DNA of 64,000 bases from Bacteroidia bacterium (GCA_030429835.1 JAUIGC010000001.1:60082-124081); one strand, 5' to 3'. Positions 11,801-21,496 are shown, counted from the stretch's first letter. The notes: generated by a model not told the origin, from the sequence alone. Numbers and translations: made by a program.

Positions 11801-12051
11801 TGCGTTTACGTAATCTACAGTTAGGTTATGATTTCGGATATCCTAGCCTCGGTATCTCAAAGGCTCGGATCTATTTACAGGGAACCAATGTATTTACCCT
11901 TACCAATTACCAAGGTTCAGAACCTGAAATTGGTCAGGGTAATGCCGGTGACGACCCTAATCCTCCTGCTGGAGATTTGACCATTGGAGTGGATGGAGGA
12001 AGGTTCCCTCAACCTAAGTCATACATACTCGGTTTCAATTTCACGTTTTAA
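8821..12051 (+). CDS. SusC/RagA family TonB-linked outer membrane protein
   Basis: CarboxypepD_reg repeat (ITGTVKDATGTPLPGASVLVKGT), LDEVIVTGYTTQ TonB box region, plug and barrel. Confidence 0.96.
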   Translation: MMKYQKITDHWTIPKKVIRIYAFWFILFLPYLGIQVSYANFKEPLTEKPFHLGVQTNITGTVKDATGTPLPGASVLVKGTTNGTQTDFDGNYTIQAQMNDVLVFSYLGFSTQEVVISGNTVIDVTLSEDASQLDEVIVTGYTTQSKATVTGAMSQVATEDALSVPIQNAGQALQGRASGVTVVGGGQPGSTPLIRVRGFGTTNENGPLLVIDGMQTTDASILSQINPNDIQSINVLKDASAAIYGARASNGVVIVTTKNGTREDKPSVTFNTYIGFQRVGNTPDVLTSQQLGDVLWQSFRNDGVTPSHPQYGDGDSPIIPDFIRGDGTLPYDVNTNKITRGANTDWLNEIFQTALIQNYDVSVQGGGQKSRYLMSVGYQNTEGIQIHTGFERLVTRLNTEFDVTEHFRIGEHLNVGFTDQLSQNQFGVALTMPPLVPVYDEGGNFGGGGPSTAAGLSNSSNPVAELIRGRDNFDRGLRVLGDVYGEIRFLKNFTAKTSFGFNFNDHFVNNIVRANPEAPEPKTNSLTETNSRATSWIWSNTIRWDKSIGDHNFQLLGGVEAINDEFRITQTRVQNFLLEDKDFFILGAGTGTPSIIDSRWENSTLFSYLFNANYSFKNRYLASLSVRHDRTSRFSDGNNTGIFPATSLGWVISEEDFMKDKNLISFLKFRASYGELGNQDIPVPNPDVNILQAQQEVGFYSVDGASVATGAILSSLGNPGLKWERSQQFNVGLDIGLIDDRINMSLDYFNNTTQDMIIASPLPSTSIDANAAYINAGEVNNKGFDFTLNVTSPNQDAPFKWDVGFNFSTYKNELVKVNDNNPDAFLNGSVFRSGVITRSSAGLPISYYFGRDVIGIFQSAEEVSAAADQGFATPEDGVGRFQYRDIDGNGVINDNDRTVLGDPHPDFTYGLNANISFKKFFLTLFLQGVQGNEAYHFAKIGTDFPSFFNSNRSTRVLDSWSVDNPDAVLPALSTSIRNNESQPNSYFVEDASYLRLRNLQLGYDFGYPSLGISKARIYLQGTNVFTLTNYQGSEPEIGQGNAGDDPNPPAGDLTIGVDGGRFPQPKSYILGFNFTF

Positions 12052-12078
12052 ACCGCAATTAATTAAAATTTTAAAATC

Positions 12079-13749
12079 ATGAAAAAAATAATAAATGTCT
12101 TTCTTCTATTGGGAATGCTTTTTTCCTGTAATAAGGAGTTTACGGAAATTGCCCCGAAGGGAAGTTTAAATTCGGATGCACTAGCCAACGAAAATGGGGT
12201 TGAACTCCTTTTGGTGGGGGCGTATTCAATGCTCGACGGTTTCCGGTTTGGTTTATCGCAGGATTATCGGTCCAGTGGGGACAATTGGTGGTTTGATGTC
12301 GTTTCGGATGATGCACACAAAGGGGCAACGAATGGTGACCAAAACGAACTTTATCTTTTAGAACATTTTGATTGGGCCACCAACAACCCATATATACGGG
12401 ATGAATGGATAGGGCCATTTGCCGGGGTAAATCGTGCCAATGCCGTTCTCGACCAAGCCGCAAAGATTGAAGACGTTGACCTCACGCGACAAATTGCAGA
12501 GGCACGTTTCTTAAGAGGTCATTTTAATTTTGAGCTTCAAAGAACTTTTAGAAACATTCCTTTTATCGGAGTAGAAGATTTAAGTGACCCTAACAAGCCA
12601 AATGATGGACCCATTTGGGAGACCATTGAAGATGATTTTCAATTTGCCATTGACAACCTGCCCAATTCGCAAAATCAAGTGGGAAGAGCGAATGCTTGGA
12701 CTGCCAAAACCTATTTGGCAAAAGTATATTTATATCAAAGTAAATTTTTGGAAGCAGTAGAAGTATTCCAGGATGTCATTACCAATGGTCCCTATGCGCT
12801 AAATCCTGAATACGTGGACAATTTTACGATTGCCGGTGAGAATGGACCAGAAGCAGTTTTTAGCATTCAATTTTTAAATGACGGGGGCGATTCCTACAAT
12901 GGTAATCGAGGGGGCGCTCTGAACCACCCAGGAGGCGGGCCACTTGGAACGTGTTGCGGATTTTTCCAACCTTCACAGGACTTGGTAAATGCCTTTCAGA
13001 CGGATGGTTCAGGATTACCTTTATTGGAAACGTGGAATCAGACCGATGTGGCCAATGATATGGGAATTGCTTCCAATGAGCCATTTGAAGTCCATACCGG
13101 GCCATTGGATCCTAGGTTGGATTATACTGTAGGAAGGCGTGATATTGATTTTAATGGATTTGGTCGTAATCCCGGATTCGACTGGGTAAGGGTTCAAGCT
13201 GCGGGAGGGCCTTACATATCAGCTAAAAATACATATCGAGCATCTGAACCCGATGCACGTTCTACCGGTGGGGCCTGGGGACAAGATCGTTCTGGCATAA
13301 ATTATAATGTCATCAGGTATGCGGATGTCTTATTAATGGCTGCCGAGGCCTTGGTTGAAACAGGTGATTTGGAAACTGCTTTGGATTACGTAAACCGGAT
13401 TCGCGAACGAGCAAAAAACTCGACCCCCGTGCCCGGCATTGAGGGTATCACGCCAACCAATTATGTAGTAGAACCCTATACAACATTTCCAAGTCAAGAC
13501 TTCGCACGTTCAGCCGTAAGATTTGAACGAAGGTTGGAATTGGGTATGGAGGGCCATCGCTATTTTGATTTGGTCCGTTGGGGAATTTTAGAGGAGACTA
13601 TGAACACCTATTTTCCTAACGAGGAACGAACAATTCCTGGTATAGACCTTGGTTTGGAGGTATTACCTAAACACAATGTTTTTCCAATTCCATTGGAAGC
13701 CATTGATTTAAGTAATGGGGTGTTAATTCAAAATCCCGAGTGGCAATAA
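12079..13749 (+). CDS. SusD/RagB family nutrient-binding lipoprotein
   Basis: Lipoprotein signal LLLGMLFSCNKEF; RFLRGHFNFELQRTF; C-terminal RFERRLELGMEGHRYFDLVRWG. Confidence 0.96.
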   Translation: MKKIINVFLLLGMLFSCNKEFTEIAPKGSLNSDALANENGVELLLVGAYSMLDGFRFGLSQDYRSSGDNWWFDVVSDDAHKGATNGDQNELYLLEHFDWATNNPYIRDEWIGPFAGVNRANAVLDQAAKIEDVDLTRQIAEARFLRGHFNFELQRTFRNIPFIGVEDLSDPNKPNDGPIWETIEDDFQFAIDNLPNSQNQVGRANAWTAKTYLAKVYLYQSKFLEAVEVFQDVITNGPYALNPEYVDNFTIAGENGPEAVFSIQFLNDGGDSYNGNRGGALNHPGGGPLGTCCGFFQPSQDLVNAFQTDGSGLPLLETWNQTDVANDMGIASNEPFEVHTGPLDPRLDYTVGRRDIDFNGFGRNPGFDWVRVQAAGGPYISAKNTYRASEPDARSTGGAWGQDRSGINYNVIRYADVLLMAAEALVETGDLETALDYVNRIRERAKNSTPVPGIEGITPTNYVVEPYTTFPSQDFARSAVRFERRLELGMEGHRYFDLVRWGILEETMNTYFPNEERTIPGIDLGLEVLPKHNVFPIPLEAIDLSNGVLIQNPEWQ

Positions 13750-13884
13750 ACTTTTAGCCGTATGGAGTTTTGATTTTGTCCGAAGATTCCGATAAGGGTA
13801 TTATAAGGTTTCTCATATATCCGTATTTTTTCCAAAATCTAAATTAAGGGCATACTTCTTAAAAATGTCATACGCTTACAGGAA

Positions 13885-14682
13885 ATGCCCAAAATTATTT
13901 TTTATAGGGGTTTGTTACCGTGCTTGGGGATTATTTTAATCATGTCTCTCCTTGTAGCAATTCCCTATTTCGGAAAAAAGCCAATAGGTGTTGGTGCTAT
14001 GCCTCCCGTTTCTACTGAAATTTTGTTTGACGGTACTCGGGAACTATTGGATGAGAAATGGACCTATTGGGAAGGACCGCGGTTTTCCTCGGAACTACCT
14101 ATTAAATGGAACATCGTACCTGACCCTATTGATGATGGATTTGTATTGAATAGCAATGACCCCTATGCCCTAGGAGGGCAATATGGTACAGCCGATATCG
14201 TGACAAAAAAAAAGTATGGGGATTTTCGGCTTCACATTGAGTTTCTGATTAAGGATAAGGGTGGGAACAGTGGTGTATACCTCCAGAACAGGTTTGAAAT
14301 TCAGATAGTAGATGGGGATAAGACGAGTCATGGATTAGGGACAATCATCAACGAAACGGACTCTCCATATTTTGCATACAACGGATTAGAAAAATGGAAT
14401 GCCTTTGATATTACTTTTCGTTCTGCCAGATTCAAAGATGGAGTGCTTTTCGAAAAGCCATTGGTAACGATGTACTTTAATGGACATAAAGTGCATTCAA
14501 ATGTAGAGATCAAACAAGTATGGGGGGGAGCGAATTCGGGTATTGATGGCGGCAATGATGAGGGAAGGGGTATCACTGACTCTCCAGAAGGGTTAAAACT
14601 GCAGTCTGAAGGATATAATGTATTGTTTCGGAACATTTGGATCGAAGAGTTGACACTAAACAAGGCCGATACCAACTTCTAA
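13885..14682 (+). CDS. DUF1080 / 3-keto-disaccharide hydrolase domain protein (second paralog)
   Basis: EILFDGTRELLDEKWTYWEG ... FRLHIEFLIKDKGGNSGVYLQNRFEIQI ... GLKLQSEGYNVLFRNIWIEEL. Confidence 0.88.
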   Translation: MPKIIFYRGLLPCLGIILIMSLLVAIPYFGKKPIGVGAMPPVSTEILFDGTRELLDEKWTYWEGPRFSSELPIKWNIVPDPIDDGFVLNSNDPYALGGQYGTADIVTKKKYGDFRLHIEFLIKDKGGNSGVYLQNRFEIQIVDGDKTSHGLGTIINETDSPYFAYNGLEKWNAFDITFRSARFKDGVLFEKPLVTMYFNGHKVHSNVEIKQVWGGANSGIDGGNDEGRGITDSPEGLKLQSEGYNVLFRNIWIEELTLNKADTNF

Positions 14683-14827
14683 ATGAAGTAAAATCCTTTC
14701 CAATTACAAATCTGATATTATTTCAACCTTATTAAACAATTTTTCCACCTCTGGGCTTATCGTTGACACTATTATTGTGGGATAATGTTCAGATAATACT
14801 AAACCAATTCAACTAAAATTATATATA

Positions 14828-16339
14828 ATGAAAATGAAACTTTTGCTTTTATGTTTTTTTCTAACACAATTATCGATTTCACAAAATAATCCTATAGGTG
14901 TTTTTGAATTCAATAAAGATATAGGGAATCCAAAATTGGCAGGATCTGCCACGTATGATGAAAGCAGTCAAACCTATACCATAAAAGGTGCGGGTTACAA
15001 TATATGGGGGCAACGTGACGAACATCGATTCCTCTACAACAAATTGAAAGGCAATTTTATCGTAACTGCTAATTTTGAATTCGAAGGCTATAATGAAGCA
15101 CACCGTAAAATAGGATGGATGGCACGAGCGTCCGAAGATGACAATGCAGTCATGGTCGGTGGGTTTATCCATGGGGATGGACTTACCGCCGGTCAATGGC
15201 GTGAGCGTAAAGGGGTCGAAATGAGGAATCCAGAGGATGATGTATGGGCTCCAAAGCGCTTTTATCAAATTATTCAGTTGGAACGTAGAGGAAACACGTT
15301 TATAGTAAGGGCCGCTCATCCTGGAGAACCCCTTCAAGAAATTAGCAGAAAGGACTTACCATTTATGCCAGAAGAAGCATTGACAGGGATTGTAATCAGT
15401 TCACATGAGGTCAACACCATTGAAACGGCTAAAGTCTGGAATGTTCGTATTGATCAACCTGTGGATGACATGTACAATCCCAATGAAGAAGGTTGGATAG
15501 GTTGCCGTATGGAAACTTTAAATGTCTTCGATGGAAAAAGGAAAGTGATTTTTGAAAAGGATAGTCGCTTTGAAGCTCCAAATTGGATGCCAAACAGCAA
15601 AGAACTCTTATTTAATATGGATGGGTCTTTATATACTATCCCGGCAAGCGGTGGACCTACCAAAAAATTCAATACGGGGTCTGCCAATCGACTAAATAAT
15701 GACCATTGTATCTCCTTTGACGGTAAAATGCTAGGAATTAGCCATAATGATGGAAATGGTTCAAATGTCTTTGTATTGCCAATACAGGGGGGAGAACCCA
15801 AAGCCGTTACAACAGAGGCCCCTTCGTATCTGCATGGGTGGTCTGCCAATAATAAAGAGGTAGTATACGTTGCGCAACGAGGTGGTAACGGTATTTACGA
15901 TATTTACAGAAAACCTATAAACGGTGGCAAAGAGGTAAAACTGACAAATAATCAAAAATTGGAGCATGTGGACGGGTGCGAATACGCTCCTGATGGAAAA
16001 TATATTTACTACAACGGTTCAAAAAATGGTGGCACTATGCAACTTTGGCGGATGCGGCCAGATGGTAGTGAAAATGAACAGCTTACTTTCGATGCCTATA
16101 ACAATTGGTTTCCCCACATATCCCCAGATGGAAAATGGATAGCCTTTATCTCTTTCCAACCCGATATAGAATTAAATAGTCATCCCTCCTATAAACAAGT
16201 GATGTTGCGTTTGATGCCTGTTTCAGGGGGCGCACCAAAAACGATTGCTTACATGTATGGTGGACAGGGAACTATCAATGTGAATTCATGGTCGCCTGAT
16301 AGTAAACATATTGCCTTTGTCAGCAATTCTAAAAAATAA
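14828..16339 (+). CDS. Secreted TolB-like PD40 beta-propeller protein with N-terminal concanavalin-like domain
   Basis: Signal peptide; repeats such as EYAPDGKYIYYNGSKNGGTMQLWRM and ISPDGKWIAFISFQ. Confidence 0.82.
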   Translation: MKMKLLLLCFFLTQLSISQNNPIGVFEFNKDIGNPKLAGSATYDESSQTYTIKGAGYNIWGQRDEHRFLYNKLKGNFIVTANFEFEGYNEAHRKIGWMARASEDDNAVMVGGFIHGDGLTAGQWRERKGVEMRNPEDDVWAPKRFYQIIQLERRGNTFIVRAAHPGEPLQEISRKDLPFMPEEALTGIVISSHEVNTIETAKVWNVRIDQPVDDMYNPNEEGWIGCRMETLNVFDGKRKVIFEKDSRFEAPNWMPNSKELLFNMDGSLYTIPASGGPTKKFNTGSANRLNNDHCISFDGKMLGISHNDGNGSNVFVLPIQGGEPKAVTTEAPSYLHGWSANNKEVVYVAQRGGNGIYDIYRKPINGGKEVKLTNNQKLEHVDGCEYAPDGKYIYYNGSKNGGTMQLWRMRPDGSENEQLTFDAYNNWFPHISPDGKWIAFISFQPDIELNSHPSYKQVMLRLMPVSGGAPKTIAYMYGGQGTINVNSWSPDSKHIAFVSNSKK

Positions 16340-16420
16340 ATCCACGAAATAACCATGGTGTTTCCCGTATCAAAATCAAAAATGTTCAAAAGAGTTGAGT
16401 TGTAGTTTGAGTTAATTTGA

Positions 16421-16446
16421 AAACGCGGGCTTAGGCCCGTGTTTTT
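16421..16446 (+). terminator. Rho-independent terminator-like hairpin between the two TolB-like paralogs
   Basis: AAACGCGGGC TTAG GCCCGTGTTTTT: about 9-bp stem with one G-T pair, 4-nt loop, T-tract. Confidence 0.7.
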
Positions 16447-16543
16447 CTATTACAGAGTAAATCACACCCTTTTCCGGTAGATTACCCATCGACGATTGAA
16501 AACGACTATTTGATAAGGAACTAAACCCACAAATACCAGCATT

Positions 16544-17785
16544 ATGAAAACAACGCATCTCATAGTATTAACTTTTCTTTTCAACTGTTCAGCATTTGCA
16601 CAAATCGGCGCATTTGATAAAGCGGTTGATATAGGAGATCCAAAAATAAAGGGATCATCGACCTATGATAGTAAGAACCAAACCTATACCCTCAAGGGCG
16701 GGGGCGAAAACATTTGGTTCAATCATGATGAATTTCATTTTCTATACAAAAATATTAAGGGGGATTTTATCCTGACCGCCAATTTTGAGTTGATTGGAAA
16801 CGAAGATGGTAACGGTCATCGAAAGACAGGATGGATGATTAGGGAAACGACCGAACACGACGCAGTAAGCATCAATTCTTGCTTACATGGGGACGGTCTG
16901 GCCGTCCTTCAATGGCGTGTTATGCCCGGAGCCTACATGCGCGATCCTGAGGAAGAAATTTTTTTTCCAAAACAATATTTTGGTGAAACCATTATTCAAC
17001 TTGAACGCATAAATAACATAGTGACAATGCGTATTGCCCATCCTGGCGAACCGTTGGAAGAAATGGGTTCAATGTCTTTACCTGAATTGAATGACGAGGT
17101 TTTGGTGGGTTTATATTCCTTGGCACATGACCCAGAAGATATTCAGGAAGCGAGGGTTTGGAATGTGAATATGACAACTCCGATTCCTCCTGATTGGCAT
17201 CCCAATCCTTTAGTGGAGACCCTATCCCATGAAGGCCTTACAGTTCCATCCAAGATTGAGGTAATCGATATCAATAGCAGAAAAAGAAACGTACTACGCA
17301 CTTCAGAAGATGTAATGGAATCCCCCTATTTTTCTGCTGATGGAGAGACTATTGTATTCGGGAAGGATGAAAAAATTGTTGGCATAAACGTGAGTGACGG
17401 GACGCCGATGGATATCGATAAACCGACAAAACCCAAATCGGGAAGAAGTAAATTCAACTATTATTCGGAAGGGAAATTCAGCACCAATCAAATATGGCGA
17501 AAAAAATCTGACGGTTCAGAAGCAAGGCAATTGACGTTTGATTTGGAACATGCCCGTTCCCCCCATGTTTCACCTGATGGTAAATGGATAGCCTATATCG
17601 CTTATCCACACGATTCAAATCCACAAATCGCTTCCTCGTTTCAACAAGTCACCCTAAAATTATTGCCTGTTGACGGAGGTGCACCACGTACCCTATGTTA
17701 TTTCAATGGGGGTAAAGGTAGCTTTGACAATTATGCTTGGAGTCCAGATAGCAAATCTTTGGTATTTGTAAGTTTTGGTAAATAA
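16544..17785 (+). CDS. Secreted TolB-like PD40 protein (paralog of 14828-16339)
   Basis: Shares GDPKIKGSSTYDSKNQTYTLKGGGENIW, HVSPDGKWIAYIAY and YAWSPDSKSLVFVSFGK with the upstream gene. Confidence 0.82.
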   Translation: MKTTHLIVLTFLFNCSAFAQIGAFDKAVDIGDPKIKGSSTYDSKNQTYTLKGGGENIWFNHDEFHFLYKNIKGDFILTANFELIGNEDGNGHRKTGWMIRETTEHDAVSINSCLHGDGLAVLQWRVMPGAYMRDPEEEIFFPKQYFGETIIQLERINNIVTMRIAHPGEPLEEMGSMSLPELNDEVLVGLYSLAHDPEDIQEARVWNVNMTTPIPPDWHPNPLVETLSHEGLTVPSKIEVIDINSRKRNVLRTSEDVMESPYFSADGETIVFGKDEKIVGINVSDGTPMDIDKPTKPKSGRSKFNYYSEGKFSTNQIWRKKSDGSEARQLTFDLEHARSPHVSPDGKWIAYIAYPHDSNPQIASSFQQVTLKLLPVDGGAPRTLCYFNGGKGSFDNYAWSPDSKSLVFVSFGK

Positions 17786-17815
17786 CGGTTCTTGTGTGGA
17801 AGTAACTATCAAGAA

Positions 17816-18835
17816 ATGAAAAAATTAAATAAAATAATCCTTATCGTAGCAGGCATTCTCCTTTTTAACGAAACCAATGCCCAGGATATTTCCAAAAAGG
17901 CAAATCTTTTTCTGAACACCTTGTCAAAAGAACTAAAGGTAAGGGTTCATTTTTCTTATGAGGACAGCGAACGATTCAACATGAACTATATTCCAATAAT
18001 CAGAAAAGGACCCACGTTTCACGATTTTAATGACACACAAAAAGCGGCAGCTTGGGATCTATTAAAGTCAAGCTTGAGCGATGAAGGTTTTAGAAAGTCC
18101 ACCGAAATAATGGAATTGGAAAAAATTCTTTTAGTTCTTGACCCCTCATTTGAAATGCCTGACGGAACGGGCAGGGACCCCCTAAATTATCATTTTTGCA
18201 TTTTTGGCAACCCGTCACCTACACAGGTATGGGGTTGGCGTTTTGAAGGGCATCATATATCATTGAATTTCACCTCCAATGAGGGTAGAATAGTGGCCTC
18301 CACTCCCACCTTTATGGGATCTAATCCTGCGATGATAGCTGTAAGGGGACAACGTCAAAAGGCAGTTTTGGAAAAAGAATCGGAACTGGGCTTGAAATTG
18401 GTAAATTCACTCACAAGGGAGCAATTGGCACTCGCCAAATTCACGGATGTTGCACCGTATGAAATTTTTTCTGAAAACTATCGGAAGGTTGAGGATATTG
18501 AAAAATTAGGCATATCATATTCACAACTGAACAAAGAACAGCAATCCCTATTTTCTGAATTACTCGATATATACATTGGCAATTACATTTTTGAATTCTC
18601 CGATATCTTTAGGAAAAAGATAATGGATGCGGGAATTGAAAATTTAAATTTTGCCTGGGCCGGCGGATTAAAGGAAGGTATCGGCCATTATTATAGAATA
18701 CATGGCCCAATGCTCTTGATAGAATTTGATAATACCCAGAACGACGCGAACCATATTCATTCCGTAGTACGAGACATAACGAATGATTTTGCAGAAAATT
18801 TATTGAAAGAACACTATGAGAGAGAACATCGATAA
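17816..18835 (+). CDS. DUF3500 domain-containing secreted protein
   Basis: MKKLNKIILIVAGILLFNETNAQ signal; EGHHISLNFT and HYYRIHGPMLLIEFDNTQNDANHIHSVVRD motifs. ATG at 17816 preferred to the TTG at 17792. Confidence 0.8.
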   Translation: MKKLNKIILIVAGILLFNETNAQDISKKANLFLNTLSKELKVRVHFSYEDSERFNMNYIPIIRKGPTFHDFNDTQKAAAWDLLKSSLSDEGFRKSTEIMELEKILLVLDPSFEMPDGTGRDPLNYHFCIFGNPSPTQVWGWRFEGHHISLNFTSNEGRIVASTPTFMGSNPAMIAVRGQRQKAVLEKESELGLKLVNSLTREQLALAKFTDVAPYEIFSENYRKVEDIEKLGISYSQLNKEQQSLFSELLDIYIGNYIFEFSDIFRKKIMDAGIENLNFAWAGGLKEGIGHYYRIHGPMLLIEFDNTQNDANHIHSVVRDITNDFAENLLKEHYEREHR

Positions 18836-18881
18836 TTAGAAGGCACAAATTCAATTAATTTTAATTAAATAAAACTGTATA

Positions 18882-19718
18882 ATGACAACAAGAAGGAATT
18901 TTTTGCGCCAATCAGCTGCTATTGCAACAAGCACCTTGGTTATGCCCATTTATGATTTCAATAGTTCAAAAAAGGATTTAGAATTAGGTGTACAACTCTA
19001 CACCTTTCGCAATGAGCTAAAGAATGATGCTTACGGGACCTTAAAACAAATTTCGGAATTAGGCTTTAAAAAAATAGAGACTGCCAGAAGTGGAAATGGC
19101 CATTATTACGGATTTTCACCCAAAGAAATGAAAGACATCTGTGTCGATTTGGGCATGAAATTGGTCAGTGGGCATGTGCATTTGGACAAAAATTGGAAAA
19201 AAACGATGGAGGAAGCAGTTACATCTGGACAAGAATATCTTATTTGTTCAACAATGCCCAGTACTGGACAAACCATTGACAATTATAAAAGTGTCGCAGA
19301 AACTTTTAACAAGGCTGGGGAGGAATGCAAAAAATTGGGCCTCAAATTTGGTTACCATAACCATGAATATGAGTTTGAAATGAATAATGGGGAGGTACTC
19401 TATGATATTCTTTTAAAAAACACGGAATCCGATTTAGTTCATATGGAACTTGATTTAGGCTGGGTAGTTGTAAGTGGCAACGATCCTTTGGATTATTTCA
19501 ACAAATATCCAGGGCGCTTTCCTTTATGGCATTTAAAGGATATGGATATGACAAAAAAAATAAGTACGGAATTTGGAAAAGGCGGGCTAGATATAGCGCA
19601 AATGATGAAAAATCAAAAAGTCTCCGGTGTCGAACATATTTTTATAGAACAGGAAGAATACGCTGACCATCCTTTTAACAGTATGAAAGATAATTTGACA
19701 TATTTGGAAAACATGTAA
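18882..19718 (+). CDS. Sugar phosphate isomerase/epimerase-like TIM-barrel protein with Tat-like signal
   Basis: MTTRRNFLRQSAAIATSTLVMP; LGVQLYTFRNELKNDAYGTLKQISELGFKKIE; YHNHEYEFE; FPLWHLKDMD. Confidence 0.88.
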   Translation: MTTRRNFLRQSAAIATSTLVMPIYDFNSSKKDLELGVQLYTFRNELKNDAYGTLKQISELGFKKIETARSGNGHYYGFSPKEMKDICVDLGMKLVSGHVHLDKNWKKTMEEAVTSGQEYLICSTMPSTGQTIDNYKSVAETFNKAGEECKKLGLKFGYHNHEYEFEMNNGEVLYDILLKNTESDLVHMELDLGWVVVSGNDPLDYFNKYPGRFPLWHLKDMDMTKKISTEFGKGGLDIAQMMKNQKVSGVEHIFIEQEEYADHPFNSMKDNLTYLENM

Positions 19719-19812
19719 TTTATCACTAATGTAGCATCGGATAACCGTTACCAAATGTATTACCTTAGATAAACAAACTGATCAGATTTCATGCAACTTG
19801 GATTTATGTCCT

Positions 19813-20979
19813 ATGAAAAAACGACGAGAATTTATAAAAAAGAGTGCATCCATGGCGGCTGCTTTGACCGTTGGTAGTATAGATATAGTTAAATCCAATT
19901 ATAATCAAAAGTCTCTAAGCCGTACTTCTCCTCTATTTGTAGAGCTTTCCAAAGATGCAGGCATCGAGTTAAGTAATGCCTATTTCTGGGGAAAGGAAAG
20001 TCATAGCCATCTTATAGCCTTAGCCAAGCAAATGGGAGCTTTTGGTGCTGTAGCAGGAATAGATAACAGATTTTTCAAGGATAGAAACAGGAAACCATGG
20101 GAATTTGAAGGCATTAAAAATGTCGTGGATGGCTGGAAAAGTTTAGGTTTACATTATACGGTCGTGGAAGGGCCTCCGGCATTGGGGACAAAGACCAAAT
20201 TGGGTCTGGAAGGCAGGGATGAAGAAATTAGCAATTTCATTACGTTTATGACCAATCTAAAACGGGCGGGTGTTGATTGTATTTGTTATAACTGGATGCC
20301 CGTGATAAGTTGGGCCAGAACATCCACGGACACTATTGGAAGGGGTGGAGCTCTAGTAACCGCGTTTGATTATCAAGAAATCAAGGATAAACCTATAACG
20401 GAATATGGCGAGTTTTCAAAAGAGCAAATGTGGTCGAATTTGGAATACTTTTTGAAGGCAGTCATTCCTGAAGCAGAAAAATTGGAAGTTAAATTGGCTA
20501 TGCACCCCGATGACCCCCAAGTGCACAGTATTCAGGGGATTCCTAGAATTATGAATACCGTTGAAAATTTTGACCGTTTGTTGAATATCGTGCCAAGTAC
20601 ATACAATGGTATTACAATGTGTCAAGGAAATTTCTCCCTTATGGGCGTGGATATTCCAACCTTGATTCGAAGGTGGGGACATCAAGGTAAAATCCACTTC
20701 GTACATTTCAGAAATGTACAAGAGCTCAGCGGTGAACTTCCAAGCACCAAATTCACCGAAACTTTTCATGATGAAGGTGATATTGACATGTATGAGGCAA
20801 TGAAGGCCTACTATGACATTGGCTTCAAAGGTGCCTTAAGGGCAGATCATGTTCCTACAATGGCCGGAGAAGAAAATACAATGCCGGGATATATGACCTT
20901 AGGTAATTTATACGCTATTGGTTATATACGTGGACTTGTGGAATCCGTTAGTAAACAACAGGAAAATGGGACCAATTAA
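19813..20979 (+). CDS. Mannonate dehydratase (UxuA)-like protein with Tat-like signal
   Basis: MKKRREFIKKSASMAAALTVGS; LAMHPDDP, FVHFRNV, LRADHVPTMAGE. ATG at 19813 preferred to the track start at 19798. Confidence 0.85.
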   Translation: MKKRREFIKKSASMAAALTVGSIDIVKSNYNQKSLSRTSPLFVELSKDAGIELSNAYFWGKESHSHLIALAKQMGAFGAVAGIDNRFFKDRNRKPWEFEGIKNVVDGWKSLGLHYTVVEGPPALGTKTKLGLEGRDEEISNFITFMTNLKRAGVDCICYNWMPVISWARTSTDTIGRGGALVTAFDYQEIKDKPITEYGEFSKEQMWSNLEYFLKAVIPEAEKLEVKLAMHPDDPQVHSIQGIPRIMNTVENFDRLLNIVPSTYNGITMCQGNFSLMGVDIPTLIRRWGHQGKIHFVHFRNVQELSGELPSTKFTETFHDEGDIDMYEAMKAYYDIGFKGALRADHVPTMAGEENTMPGYMTLGNLYAIGYIRGLVESVSKQQENGTN

Positions 20980-21016
20980 AATAAAGACTCAAATTAACTT
21001 AAAATAAAAGTGAGGT

Positions 21017-21496
21017 ATGAATGGATTTTGGCAGGTAATATTTAACTGTATTTTTAGTATAGGTTTTGTCCTAGGGTTCAACCAAATTGGAACGGATAGA
21101 AGCGAATCCACTGAAAGTTTAAGAGAAGTGGTGTCTTTTACGGTTCAAAAAAATAATTGGGGACAAACAAACTCTGGAAAAGAAATTTATGAGCAGTATT
21201 GTTTGATGTGCCATCAACCAGCAGGTAATGGAATTATGGGTGTCACCCCACCATTATCAGATACGGAATATGTATTGGGCGATAAAGAGCGCTTGGTTAA
21301 ACTAATACTCAACGGTTCCAGTGAAGGGTTAACCATAAAAGGGGTTACGTACTCAACACCCATGCCTGGTTTTGATAGTCTTAGTGACCAAGAAATTGCA
21401 AATGTTGCTACCTATATCCGAACTAGCTTTGGTAACACTGCCGATTCCGTTACGGAAATGGAAGTGGCCCAGTTTAGAACCGAAAATCAGCAATAG
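21017..21496 (+). CDS. Secreted monoheme cytochrome c
   Basis: Single CxxCH (YEQYCLMCHQPAGNG) and distal TPMPGFDSLSDQEIANVATYIRTSFGN. Confidence 0.88.
   Translation: MNGFWQVIFNCIFSIGFVLGFNQIGTDRSESTESLREVVSFTVQKNNWGQTNSGKEIYEQYCLMCHQPAGNGIMGVTPPLSDTEYVLGDKERLVKLILNGSSEGLTIKGVTYSTPMPGFDSLSDQEIANVATYIRTSFGNTADSVTEMEVAQFRTENQQ

Noticed and set aside
8821-13749. SusCD pair as a novel system
   Set aside because: A standard Bacteroidetes uptake pair; notable only for its neighbours.
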